From: Lineus longissimus
Lineage: Eukaryota > Nemertea > Pilidiophora > Heteronemertea > Lineidae
Direction: 5' to 3'
NCBI RefSeq assembly: GCF_910592395.1
Contig: NC_088319.1
Location: forward strand, 16,926,001 to 16,990,000
Length of the DNA stretch: 64,000 bases
Shown: one piece after another, positions 50,351-61,299 of the stretch
Layout of the letters: every line of letters starts with the position of its first letter
Numbering within the stretch: position 1 is the first letter of the stretch
Notes under the pieces: generated by a model
What the model was told of the DNA's origin: nothing
The model's input: only the letters and a program-made list of their open reading frames with translations
Databases searched by the model: none
Program-made: the position numbers and the translations under genes

Positions 50351-52017
50351 TGTCGAGATCGAAGTCGGTAGATCATCAGCATAACTCACTCATCACAATG
50401 ATCAGAACTGGACGTGCGAATTCCCCAGCGAGTTCATAACTCCAATGATGTTATTTGTTCGACAACAGCATTATTTGTTAAAGCGCTAACTTGACAGCTA
50501 GGAGAGTCGTATTTCCCATTGGGCCAAGTAGTTTGGTGTCTGAAATTCATTATCAGCAACCTCATGGGCTCATGCATGGTACATGTAATCTTTCCCGTAC
50601 CTTTGGGTTTTGCTGATTTAAATGTGTTTTCTAGTTTTGTTGACTTTTCATTGATCGTCGGGCTTCGGTTGGTGAGTTTCGATAGCTCTTTCCTTCTCAA
50701 CACAGAGAAATTTGCAGATGTCTGATGATAATCAATTTTCAAGTTGTCCACTGACTTGACCTCATCCTCTTGGCACATATTTCACTTTCAGGTTTTACAC
50801 TTCGAGCGTTAGATAAAGGTCGACGAGAGAAGGGATTGAAATATGGAGATTCGTAGCAGCTTTCTAAGAACATAATCGCAAAATTGTGTCTCTCAACGAC
50901 AGTTATGCTTGGTTGATACGCCAAAACGGTGCTTTTCCACAATAGCAAGTTTCTGACAAAAAGGAGGCAGAATTAGCTTAATTAGTCCTCGATCGAGTTT
51001 GTTCGCCTGTCCATTTGAGCCTGAAAGTATCATTTTACCACGATATCAGCCGTTACAAAAGGTTTTGGCTAACTGATACTCTTGTACGGCACCCGGGCCA
51101 TTGAAATACGACTATATATAGGCCTATGCGAACCAACGAACGGGAAATCATCTTTGGAAAGGCAAGTTTACTCAAAGAACATCGGTATCGGTCGGAACGC
51201 AGAATTAATCGCCTGGACGACATCTTTGAGGTGTTGCAGGCAGCCCGTTGGGTCTAATGTCATTTCAACTACACATGGTGCGCTGTGAAATCTTTCATCC
51301 AGGGGTTTTCTTCAGTATGTTTGTTTGCTGATATCACGGTTGGTGTCTTACAAGCACAGGCAGACGAGGCTCGCCAATCAAAACGATTTATAATTGGGGC
51401 TTAAATGGAGGGGTCTCTAATTACATACGTAAACCGATGGACATGTTAAGCAGATGCTTAAACCACATAGTGGCAGTTAAACCATAGCAACGTGCCTTTA
51501 CGAGGCTATCTGAGGTGCATATCTACATCTTATGGCCGGAGATTAAGTCCCTTGACAAATATGGTCCAGGTAAATGAAAGTCCGTTCAGCCTGCTCCATT
51601 GGTTACATGTTTGGTCATTATTTCATCTAGTTGGCAGATAGGACTACCTGCTAGATCTGAGAAGCAGACTGATTTTGACTCACTTTGGCAGGCTGGCGTA
51701 CTGATCGTGTTAGTTGGCTGATAATATAGAAATATGTTCCGCAGCGTGACAATAACTACCGTCCGTACGCAATGGATGGGACAGGTAAGTGAATAGACCA
51801 TCAAGTCCAGGCCAGAGGGCAACCCGGGCGGGCGACTGGGTGTTTATCGTGTCTGTATAAGGTTTGACTGAAGGGAGGGGACTTACATGCCCAAATGCAA
51901 GCACCGGGTCCGAAAAATACAACACCAACATGATATCAAATACAAATTACAAAATATAAAATAATCACCACGATAAGAAACAAAACAAAACATGATTTTG
52001 TATCAAAAAATACTCAC

Positions 52018-52098
52018 AGCTTTCTGTGATAGTGAGCAGCATATGGCCAGAAACCCAATAGCTCCGCAAACAGATCTATGTTGTCTTCGGTGGGACAT
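52018..52098 (-). CDS. Signal-peptide exon, probable exon 1 of the secreted six-cysteine gene
   Basis: ATG at 52098; 27 codons to GCT|GTGAGT in phase 0, matching exon 2 at 47451 (phase 0, same strand). Reads MSHRRQHRSVCGAIGFLAIC then CSLSQKA: basic n-region, hydrophobic core and Ala at the end, a good signal peptide. A TATA box 102 bp upstream gives a sensible leader. The 4.6 kb intron contains the dyad array and minisatellites. A competing short exon (ATG at 51931, MLVLYFSDPVLAFGH, donor GTAAGT, also phase 0) is a poorer signal peptide but cannot be excluded. Confidence 0.65.
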
Positions 52099-52199
52099 CT
52101 TGAAATCCAATGAAAGGTTCCGTTTACGTTATAAGGTTAAGCCGTGTCCGTTCGAGAAGTTACCTAGCAGTTTTGACCGATACCGGCGCTCTCTTACTC

Positions 52200-52205
52200 T
52201 TTATA
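52200..52205 (-). promoter_or_regulatory. TATA box for the signal-peptide exon at 52098
   Basis: GCGGTATAAAGAG on the minus strand, 102 bp before the ATG; predicts initiation near 52172. Confidence 0.6.
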
Positions 52206-52726
52206 CCGCGGTGCTGCTTTGCATCGTAATTAGCCGAAAAACTTTCCCTTTGCCGTGTTTTTTTCGATGTGTATACGCCAACACTCCTCAATGGTGAATG
52301 GGAGGCAGGGTGAAGTTTGCTGAGGGAAGGTGGCTCTCTATTGATATTTCTAAGCTATTTAGAGAAAAAGCGTCATCCGCCAATGGTCATATGAGAAAAA
52401 CGAATCACCTTTCTTACTTTTCGTCTAGAATACTATATGAAAGTGCGCTCACATGAAAACGCGTGCCCCCTGTGGGTGGTGCGCTGTTATGACGTCAGTA
52501 AGCTAGGTAAATAAAGAGGGTGGGATCAACCCGATCCAAGCGATGACCACTTGAGAAGATGATATGAGATCACCTGACTCAATGTCACCACGGGACCTGC
52601 TCTGGTGAATCTCCGATTGAAATATCTCCGAAATACCGAGCCAGAACTATTTTCTCAGAGTGCGCACTCTTCCCTGCATGCTTGTGAATATTTTCAAAGC
52701 GTAAATAGGAAACATTCAACTTAAGG

Positions 52727-52892
52727 AATTGAACCCGAGGCGGAGGACCTTGGTTGAGTTACCAAGACACTCGAGGGTGGAGCTAAAATACAGTCCAAAC
52801 CCGAGCCGACAGGCGAGGGTTTGGACGAAATTTTAGCTCCACCCGAGAGTGTCTTGGTAACTCAACCAAGGTCCGAAGCCGAGGGTTCAATT
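52727..52892. mobile_element. Inverted-repeat element (~77-bp arms), MITE-like
   Basis: Arms 52727-52803 and 52816-52892. They share the blocks AATTGAACCC, GGACCTTGGTTGAGTTACCA, AGACACTC, GGTGGAGCTAAAAT and GTCCAAACCC, with changes between. No coding capacity and no clear target duplication. Differences between arms suggest an old element. Confidence 0.75.
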
Positions 52893-53079
52893 TCTATTCT
52901 AAAATACCTCAAACTTAAAAAGATAGGCCACGAAATAACTTGAATATGTGCGAATTTGGCAAATTCCATCCATCGCCTGCCCGGAGCGCCGGTAGCGCCG
53001 TTGTTTACATTATGTTACGGCAGCCCGTATAGGAAGTCCGGATCGGCTCGCTCAAGTGACGCTAAAATCCGCGCAAATG

Positions 53080-53310
53080 GGCTATTTGGAGCGTTTTTCT
53101 CAGCAAATATGTGTAGTGCTCATTAAAAAACTTAGGGTGGTTGATGCTTCCTTGGCTGATTTGTGTTTGAAGCAGTGTTTTGAGAGCCTCAAACTTCTGA
53201 AGTGAGCTGTGTGCATGGTTCCACATTTTAGTGCAACCCGAGGGAACTTTGGTAGAGCATCTTGGTTGCGTGTCCAAAACACTCCACTCTCAGAACGAGG
53301 CTTATGCATT
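53080..53310 (-). mobile_element. Possible remnant of a LINE pol 3' end
   Basis: One minus-strand frame reads VPSGCTKMWNHAHSSLQKFE and the adjacent frame PRSESGVFWTRNQDALPK. This recalls the WN...L and basic-helix end of LINE reverse transcriptase ORFs, with frameshifts. Weak. Confidence 0.25.
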
Positions 53311-54247
53311 TTCCATTTAAAAGTTGACTTTACGGTACCAAGGTATTTTAGAATTAATCACCACGACCATGTGACATCATTTTGCTATTGCAGACACACG
53401 ACATAAGACCGGGGTTCTTCCAATTGTGAGATGGGAAGAGGCATTCGATTAGTGTTAAAGGAAGTAGATTTAGACTGAATGTGCTTTTTGGACTGAATGT
53501 ACAACTTTTTTTGTACAACGCCAATGATGTCCACTCATTAAGGTAGAGCCATAGCATTTTAGAAAAATTGTTAACAAGGAATTGGCTTCTCTTACCAAAG
53601 TTTCTTATGTGGCCTATTTCTGTAGTGGGCGCCGATTGATGGTTTTGACCAACTTATAAAAGCTAATCCCATCACCCGACATTTTTAAATGTAGGCAACA
53701 ACCGGCTGAGGGTTCCTTGATTCATATCATTTGACACTGGTCAAGCCGTTACTGAATAGATGACCAACAATGATACGAACACACCCAATCTGCCGTAAAC
53801 TGCCTCCATATACAGAGGCAACACCAGTCGCTCAGAGGCAAAATACGCCTTTGCCACTGAACTTCGTGACTGGCAATACTTTTTTGATGTGATGGAGAAT
53901 TGCCGGTCACCTACGCTTTTGACTGAAAGAAACTGACCTTCTTCTTTGCCGAAATTGATGAGGATATCTCGTGTCCAGTACTCTAGCCAAAAAGGTGTTT
54001 GCAAGTTCGATCAAGTACTTTTGGCATGACCTAGCCCTAGGGGGCTGAATGAGCTAAGACTGTTTCCATTATTAGAGAGGTTAGTTATGTGTGGCAGCTG
54101 GCTGTATATAGTCATGTAACTTTGAACAATGAACCAATTTGCTCCTGTCGGAACGTTTGACATGAAGGTGGATGCTTTTTAAATGGTGTGGTTTACGTAT
54201 TTGTCGTGCAAAAACATCAAGTGACTGACCGCATTTTCATACCACAG

Positions 54248-54413
54248 ATGGCGCTGTTGGATATGGTTCCACAATTTTATAATGCTGTTGCAAAACCTGG
54301 ATGGCCCCCTTTATCTACTGAGAAGATTTTTGATATTAGATTCACTCAAGAGATGGCATACGATTCTTTTAGAGAAACTAGCAGGTCTCATTTGTCCTCC
54401 TTCCCTCGGGTAA
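54248..54413 (+). other. Candidate exon, unrecognised
   Basis: An acceptor-like TTTTCATACCACAG ends at 54247. The frame then reads MALLDMVPQFYNAVAKPGWP and PPLSTEKIFDIRFTQEMAYD and continues to a CGG|GTAAAT donor-like site. The composition looks protein-like, but no neighbouring exons or domain were found. May be a retroelement fragment. Confidence 0.2.
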
Positions 54414-56732
54414 ATTTGCTAACCTGAACTTCTCTCGGGAAACGTGCAGATCCAAAACATATATGGGTTATGAGTGACCATGCGCAACTCCACCTGCGCA
54501 ATTTCCATGTTTATAAAAGGAACAACAGCCGTGATAATCGTGTTGTTAATTGACTTGTTGGTTACTCGAACATCTGTCGCAAGGCGGAATCGAAATGAAG
54601 GAAGATGAACATGAGTCTACTGAAAAATATTATACGATTTATTTTGAAACCGGAAAAATTTAAAGATCACCCTTGTTATCTACAGATTGGGCTGGTGGCC
54701 TCAAAGCATAATTTATACACGAAGAGGGGAACTTATAAATATAGTTAGCAATACATGTATTAGCTATCACTTAATATCGAATTAGTGGGTTGAAATCCAT
54801 TGGTTAGGGACACGTGACCTCTAAATATGACGTCATATCAACAGTAATGGTGGCCTGAACGCCGGAAGAAGACTTGTGCATATGCTTTTATTTAGAATTC
54901 AGAGAAGATAGGGAAAGATGATTATCTCATCTGCCGTAAAATTCGAAATGGGAATTTAAAGATATCATTTATTGACAATTACCAAAGAGATATAATATTC
55001 AACAACCAACAATTGAATTCAAAAGCTATATAACAAAATCCCAATCTATCATTGGCATTTTCTTCCAAGTCTTTTGTTAGTTTTGTAAAAACTCAAAATG
55101 ACAGTACATGTAATAGAGAAAGCAAAAAAGTTCGAAAAAGTCTTGATTTCGCGGATTCAATGTGAAATACTTGACGTTTTGTTGTCCACTTTACTTTTCT
55201 TTTTTGTTCAGTGGCCACTAACATGTCCAGCATCATTCCGGCTATTCACCCATCCAATGACAAACAAGTATTAACCAATTACTAGTTAGATACGCTCACA
55301 TACGAGTTTATTCAGTAGTTTGGACAATGTTAGATATATTCTCGAACAGTCTTGATTATGACTCCTTCAAATATCAAAGTATGTGATTATAATTTCATTC
55401 AACAAACTTTTATCATCGGTTGGCGTTCGAAAGAACTGAACTAACATTCAAAATTAAACCACAAAATGGTCAGTTACAATCTTCGTGATATAAACCTAAT
55501 CAAGAAGTTGACCTTCGGTCCTTGCACTCATCTTCATTCTTTGTATAATACGTTGGTGTATGTTAGTTATGAACATGATACAAATGGATAACACCAGTCA
55601 TCAGGACATCGCCCTCGTCATTAACTTACAAACTCGCCACCAGATGGCCGACTGTAAATGACAGAGAGGCATCTGGCGGAAGATTGTCTAACTAAATCTA
55701 CGAACCAGGCAGCGTGTGCAAGGAATGGCGTCAAAGTCATCAACTGATACATGTATTCACGGCATCAGTCTTAGAGATTCAGTTCACTCTCATCCCACTA
55801 TTACCTGGTACATATACATATGGTGATGAAATACATATCACCATTTCTGAATTGGTAAATTTCCCAAGCACGGTGGCTGTGCCTTACTGTTTCAATGGCT
55901 ATTGTAACTGGAAGAAGTTTTAAGGCTCAACGAATTGCAGCATCGACGATAATCCTATAGATACTGGTAATGTGACTCGTGTGGTGTTTCGTCTCCATTT
56001 TAAAATCGTTCATACTTAAAAGTGGTCATAGTCGACCACCTTCAAACTCATTCGCTTTATTCTAAATTGTTGCAAGTCTGCACGATCGTGTTTATTGCTC
56101 ACGAGACAAGACCAAAATGAAGCTTCTAGATCCATTAATAAGTACAGATTAAGGGACTTTACAACAAATGCTAAGAATCAAAACTGGTTATATTACAAAA
56201 TAATCATTCATTATATTCTCAAATCATGGAATGAAGGTCATCCATGTTTACAGCACCTTTGTTTACATTCAAACTGACGCAATTCTAGAGTTTAATTTTA
56301 AAACACAGTGACGCAATAATTGGTCAGACTCAAAGTCACGCGAGTGAAATACCCTATCGAACGAGTCTCGGAAAGAAGACTTTGTTTGGGTTTCAATTTG
56401 CTCATTGTTAACAGGGGACTCTTTGGCCACGTGATTCTGACAAATTTGCAGTAGATAGACGCCTGGATAGAATGCTCTCCGTCCAAGAACCCCTTTTTTT
56501 AGATTTTCTACACTGGCTTTGTTATACTGTACATTTACGTCACAAAAACAACAACTGAGATGGAATCGCCTCAGCATCGAGTCGTTTGCATGGTTGAATA
56601 TAGGAGGAAACACTGATTATATGTTTGAGGCGCCAACATACGACTATACTGTTGTATGCTTTCAATCATCTGGGCTGTTTGCAATAGCACAATGGGTTCA
56701 ATCAGATCACTGGATTCGAATTGTCCTTAATG

Positions 56733-56849
56733 GCTTCTTCAGGGCTGACTTTGCTCCCATCCAATCTCGCAACTTCACGTGAGAAGAAGTTGCGAGATCG
56801 GACGTGGAGTTGTGAGATTGGACGTGAACAGCGTCATTCCTGAAGAAGC
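56733..56849. repeat. Imperfect inverted repeat (~50-bp arms)
   Basis: Outer GCTTCTTCAGG / CCTGAAGAAGC, inner CCAATCTCGCAACTTCACGT. A nested hairpin ATCTCGCAACTTC / GAAGTTGCGAGAT has an 8-base loop. Foldback element or MITE relic. Confidence 0.6.
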
Positions 56850-58899
56850 ATTTCTTGACAATGGTGGAATTGCAAACAATATCCAGTAAATTCGAATTTA
56901 GTTATTAGATTGAGTTTCATCGTGTTATAAGAAACCTAATATTAATATTAGATTAGGTCCAAATTGATCCTCACGCTATGTACGTAGGTACGCAGCATCG
57001 CATCGTACACAGCACAAACACATAGACTTTGAATTCAACATTGGATTGAGATCAGCGAAATAATGCCCATTTTATCTGTCTCACACCATTGCTAATTCAA
57101 GTCTTTTAGCAACCCACTTAACACCTCCATTGGTTTACGGGATATTTCCGATACATTTTCACGATCATCTACTAACTTTTTTTCTGGTCGTTAGGTGGCA
57201 CCCATATAGACGCTAACCTGTTTTACTAGTACAATAAAAATCTAAGTTCACTGACGTAAGTTAATAGCATCATCACAAATACTTAGAGGGAAATATATGT
57301 GGCTAGTGAAATAACACGGGTAGCAACAATTACAACGCCATCTAGCGGGCCATCGCCTGTCGGGCATGTGGTCTGTTAAAGGACCAAAGCACTGAGTAAC
57401 AACAGTATATACTGCTTACAGACAGTCAATGTTAAACCTGACAATACGGATGTAAATGAAAGGGTGTCACTGGTCATGCACCTTAAATTAGTTGGTTATC
57501 AATTCCAGATGGTGTCGTAGGTGAAACATAGCACCATACAACTACACGATAGCCGAGTGAATCGTTGATTGCGTCATAAAATCAGTAATTAATTCCTCCT
57601 ATTTCACATTCGTGACAAATATTAAACATAAATCAATCATTCACATACTGACCATATTTGGACTGGTTTCGTCTGGGGACCTACTAATGGCGGCCCCTTT
57701 ATTAGTGGTGTCAATTAATATACATTGCGATATACAGTTATACAGTTTATATACAGAAGTGCCACCTTTTGGCGATTCCTTTAAATACGTAGGACTAGAC
57801 ATTTCCCGTAGTCGTTATCTATGTACAAGACGCAGAAATACATAACACCCAATATACATCTGCGTTCTTCTGCCAGGCTTTTTGCTGTCTTCGTCTGTCG
57901 TGAAACGATTTCTCCGTTACAAATCATGCAAGCTCTTAACTAGTCACATCACCAACAACATTGAAATCACTGCTCCAAATGCAGTTGTTTATTTTCATGT
58001 TTTCAACGGATTTGATATGGCCATCCAAGCTTGTGTTTATACACAGAGGAACCGGAAGTTAATGTTTTGTGGTCAGATTGACCCGTATTCGGATGTTATG
58101 TATTTCCGGTTGGAATATGGCAGTTATTTTCCAAGAAGTTTGATAGACAAGAGCAACTGTCGAATAAATAATAAATATACAACTCCAATAGTATGATACA
58201 ATCTAAATCTGTTGCGTGGAATTAGTTCAAACCCGGCTGTAGCATCAATCATGTCCATGCCATGGCAGAAGGATCTACCCAATCTCCAAGTTTCGCCTTC
58301 AGTAACAGTTGCTGAGGAGATGCACCGCTTCACATGAACTTAGAAAATCCCCTTATCCAACTGGCAGGTCGACCACAACTTACATGAAAGTTGAAAGTTC
58401 CCCTTCTCAGTGGGCTGTTCGATATCTGATATGAATGAACGTTGAACGTTCCTTTTCTAGTGGACAACATTGGAATATTGACAAATAAGTCTGGATTTAA
58501 ATGATTTCAACGATATGTTTGTTATGGGGACTTCGCATTCTCGACCTTGCTTCTGGTAGTAGTTTTGTTGTGTTGCAGTCACAAGCCAAGGAAAGATGGC
58601 GGATGCTGTCTGAAATGTTCACGATTTTCCCTTTCAACTGATAGTGTTGTTAGCCGAATGATATAGTTCGACGACTCTTGTCGAGTTTTTTTTTCATTGC
58701 GGTGATGTTGATTCGTTTGGACTCCAATGTTTTGGTGGTGCAGTAGATGTTAACAATCTAAATCCAGGGGTACAAACCATACTGAGTTCGATAACTGGCC
58801 CGAGTTCAGCAAAATTTGCCATGTCCGCTTACTTTTCTTGACCTGGCCGTGCCCCCTTGCTTTCCTTTCCAAAAATGCATCCCAACGTCATGTTATACA

Positions 58900-59091
58900 A
58901 TTCGCCTCTTTCCTGACCATGGCCTCAAGCGATGAATCAAGCTCGATCGCTCGTGAGGCAACAAAATGACCGCCTGATGGGTTAAGCCTTCGATGTTTTC
59001 AACACTTACGTCGGACGTGACGCCAGACCCCGTACCTCTGTGAAGTTTGGCCACTGCACAGCAAGCGGCGGTCATCTGGAAAGAGGCGAAT
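58900..59091. repeat. Element bounded by perfect 14-bp inverted repeats
   Basis: ATTCGCCTCTTTCC at 58900-58913 and its exact complement at 59078-59091. On the minus strand the right repeat ends in TTTCCAG just before an ATG (MTAACCAVAKLHRG, then GTACGG), so an exon reading is possible but unsupported. Could be a small non-autonomous element. Confidence 0.45.
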
Positions 59092-59317
59092 GAAGCATGC
59101 TTTTCTTACACATCTCTCGTTGGCTCTGGTTATGTGTTCAAGAAGTGTTCAAGAGGATTCTAGCCAGGTTCATAATCTTTTCGAGTTTTCGGTATTAACT
59201 TAAGATGAAGCTGGTCATTATGGCTAGAGCGGGACAGCTCTATCGCGTAGAGGACGGAACAAGAAAATGATATGGAACCGCTGCCACAGATACGCATTTC
59301 AATCACAGGAACTCTGG

Positions 59318-59397
59318 CCGTGTGCAAGTCAACTAGGTCGTGTGCAAGTCAACTAGGCCGTGTGCAAGTCAACTAGGCCGTGTGCAAGTCAACTAGG
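59318..59397. repeat. Four perfect tandem copies of a 20-bp unit
   Basis: CCGTGTGCAAGTCAACTAGG repeated at 59318, 59338, 59358 and 59378 with one C/T change (copy 2). Young minisatellite. Confidence 0.9.
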
Positions 59398-60049
59398 ATT
59401 TTTGGTCTTGCGGGTGAAGAAAAAATAGTTGTCTTTTAACTACTCGATGTCACTTCATTTTCGCGTTAAGAGCTACACTTTGCCATTTTGCGGCATGAAA
59501 AGTAGGCAAATCACAGCCCATAATTTAAACTTGTAGACAGTTAGGCATGCCAGGGTTATGTTCTGGTTAAATACTGATGATTGAAATGCATATCAGTTGC
59601 TAGGTTTCCGAAGCTAATAAATAAACAGTGTGTTTTTGGATTTCGGCTACTGGTTAGCCACATTTCAAAAGAGTGCCATGTTTCATCGAAAAAGGCACTT
59701 AAGAATAACATATTGAAAGAGGGCGTTTTTTTCTTGTTTTAAAACCGAGGAATATTCAACTAATTTTGAAACGGGCCATGAGATTCTATCTTAGGAATAT
59801 ACTATTTTATTGAGAATATCTCGACACTCTCTAGAAGGGTGATTGGGTGCCGTACGGAGATCACAACGACACGAACACAAATATAACAATTGCACAATAC
59901 TTAGTATTTTAAATTTAACATCCTTTCAAAATCAGCAGATATTAGGTTGGGTAGATTTATCTTACTTAGTCAATAACCATATTGAACTCTGAACTCGAAA
60001 GGAAGGTGATCACAGAAATTCTCAACTTGAATAATTCACCCCGCACATT

Positions 60050-60130
60050 TCAGTGATGTCACACACAGTACTAAGTGATGTCACACACAGTACTAAGTGA
60101 TGTCATAGTGGTTTTGATGATGTCACACTG
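60050..60130. repeat. Tandem GTGATGTCAcacacagtactaa repeats with CRE-like cores
   Basis: AGTGATGTCACACACAGTAC occurs twice in tandem, followed by AGTGATGTCATAG and GATGATGTCACACTG. The TGATGTCA cores resemble ATF/AP-1-type sites. Located downstream of the 60622 gene, near its likely poly(A) signal. Confidence 0.65.
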
Positions 60131-60152
60131 AGCCCTTGAGTTAAAACACGGG

Positions 60153-60158
60153 TTTATT
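60153..60158 (-). terminator. Candidate AATAAA poly(A) signal of the 60622 gene
   Basis: Minus-strand AATAAA 464 bp past the stop codon; tentative. Confidence 0.4.
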
Positions 60159-60621
60159 CATATCACCCGGGCTATCACATCACACACGATCATGATGGCA
60201 CGATAACCGTATCAGTCATGATGTACCGCTTGCTACTCTGTCACGTGGTACTTGATGCTCCGGGTGTCCGCAGGAACACATGGCGCCACACCTACGGCGG
60301 TGCTTGATGTCTTCATGTTGCATCCTGGGTATACCACGTGATTACCCCTCAAACCACCTCGAGTTCCACAGCTTCATAACGTATCCATCCTGTCAGCAAG
60401 TTTTTGTATGTATCACGGTGCCGCACCAAGGTCAACATACATTCCGAAGGTCAAGGTCAAGCTCACGACCTCTTGAAACAGAAGACGACCTATTCTTCCA
60501 AGCATAAACAACACAACGGCGTTCACATTATGCGTACTCCAGACATGTACAGGCGTTTTGATTATTCACTCACAACAGACATAAGTTTAGTATCCAATCA
60601 CATGTGTTAAATGTTCTGACG

Positions 60622-61257
60622 TCACCACTTATGTCTGCTCCTTCCGTTGTTTTCACTGCGGCCATTGCCGTTTTGACGGCCATTGCTCGAGTTCCGAGAT
60701 CCTCCATGACGATTCCGTGCCCTGTTTCGATTCTTTAAACCATTTCTACCTCGATTCCTATACCGGTATCTTTGCCGCCATCTATCTCTATTATTGTTAT
60801 TGGGCCTATTTGTTATAGTATAAATATTTTTGCTATCATTTGTTTTAATAGTGGTCTGCTTCTCCTTGTCCTTGTCCCTGTCTCTGTTTTTATTACTATT
60901 GTTTTTTAGTTTTACCTCATTGTTACTGTTTGTCCCTCGCGTATGGTATAATCCCCACACGTGATCACATACCTCATATGCCTTGCCACTACCTCGTTCA
61001 CAATGTCTGCGGCAAAGCATGCCATGTCTTCGCTCCATACGAGTCTTACAGAACGCACACATTCGCCTACAATTGCCTATGTGTGTGAAAGTCCGTGTGT
61101 TTTCCTTGTTTATGGCACTTAACTGTTTGCTGTATTCCGGTTCACTATTCACTTCCGTTGTCACAACCGGAAGTCGAGGGTCCTCTTCTCCGGGCCTTCG
61201 ATCACGTGACTGCAAATATGCCATTCCAACTATGGCTAGCCACAGCACCTTTATCAT
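60622..61257 (-). CDS. Secreted protein with six-cysteine cluster and Asn/Arg/Lys-rich basic tail (211 residues)
   Basis: A splice acceptor (TGTCTCATTCCAG) ends one base before the ATG at 61257, so an upstream non-coding exon is likely; the upstream in-frame MSHSR is intronic. Seen: signal peptide MIKVLWLAIVGMAYLQS; an acidic spacer (~residues 18-60); a cysteine block C-x3-C-x2-C-x10-C-x3-C-x10-C with many Arg (CRRMCAFC, MLCRRHC); then ~110 residues dominated by Asn, Arg, Lys, Gly and Asp (KNRDRDKDKEKQ, RDRWRQRYRYRNRGRN, NGRQNGNGRSENNG). The tail is probably disordered and strongly basic. Basic Asn-rich tails occur in some extracellular matrix and shell proteins, but no homologue is recognised. 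Stop at 60622-60624. Single coding exon. Confidence 0.75.
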   Translation of the reverse strand: MIKVLWLAIVGMAYLQSRDRRPGEEDPRLPVVTTEVNSEPEYSKQLSAINKENTRTFTHIGNCRRMCAFCKTRMERRHGMLCRRHCERGSGKAYEVCDHVWGLYHTRGTNSNNEVKLKNNSNKNRDRDKDKEKQTTIKTNDSKNIYTITNRPNNNNRDRWRQRYRYRNRGRNGLKNRNRARNRHGGSRNSSNGRQNGNGRSENNGRSRHKW

Positions 61258-61299
61258 CCTGGAATGAGACAAAGACAGAGAAACAATAAGTCATCTCCA

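Noticed and set aside
49954-50382. 142-codon minus-strand frame rich in RYH and ATRYHP
   Set aside because: It follows the period of a degenerate minisatellite and has no signal peptide or splice support; repeat artefact.
50434-50778. 114-codon hydrophilic minus-strand frame inside the secreted-protein intron
   Set aside because: No domain, no clear splice sites, ordinary for chance at this base composition.
56269-56613. 114-codon minus-strand frame
   Set aside because: No signal peptide, domain or splice context; part of the region overlaps an inverted repeat.
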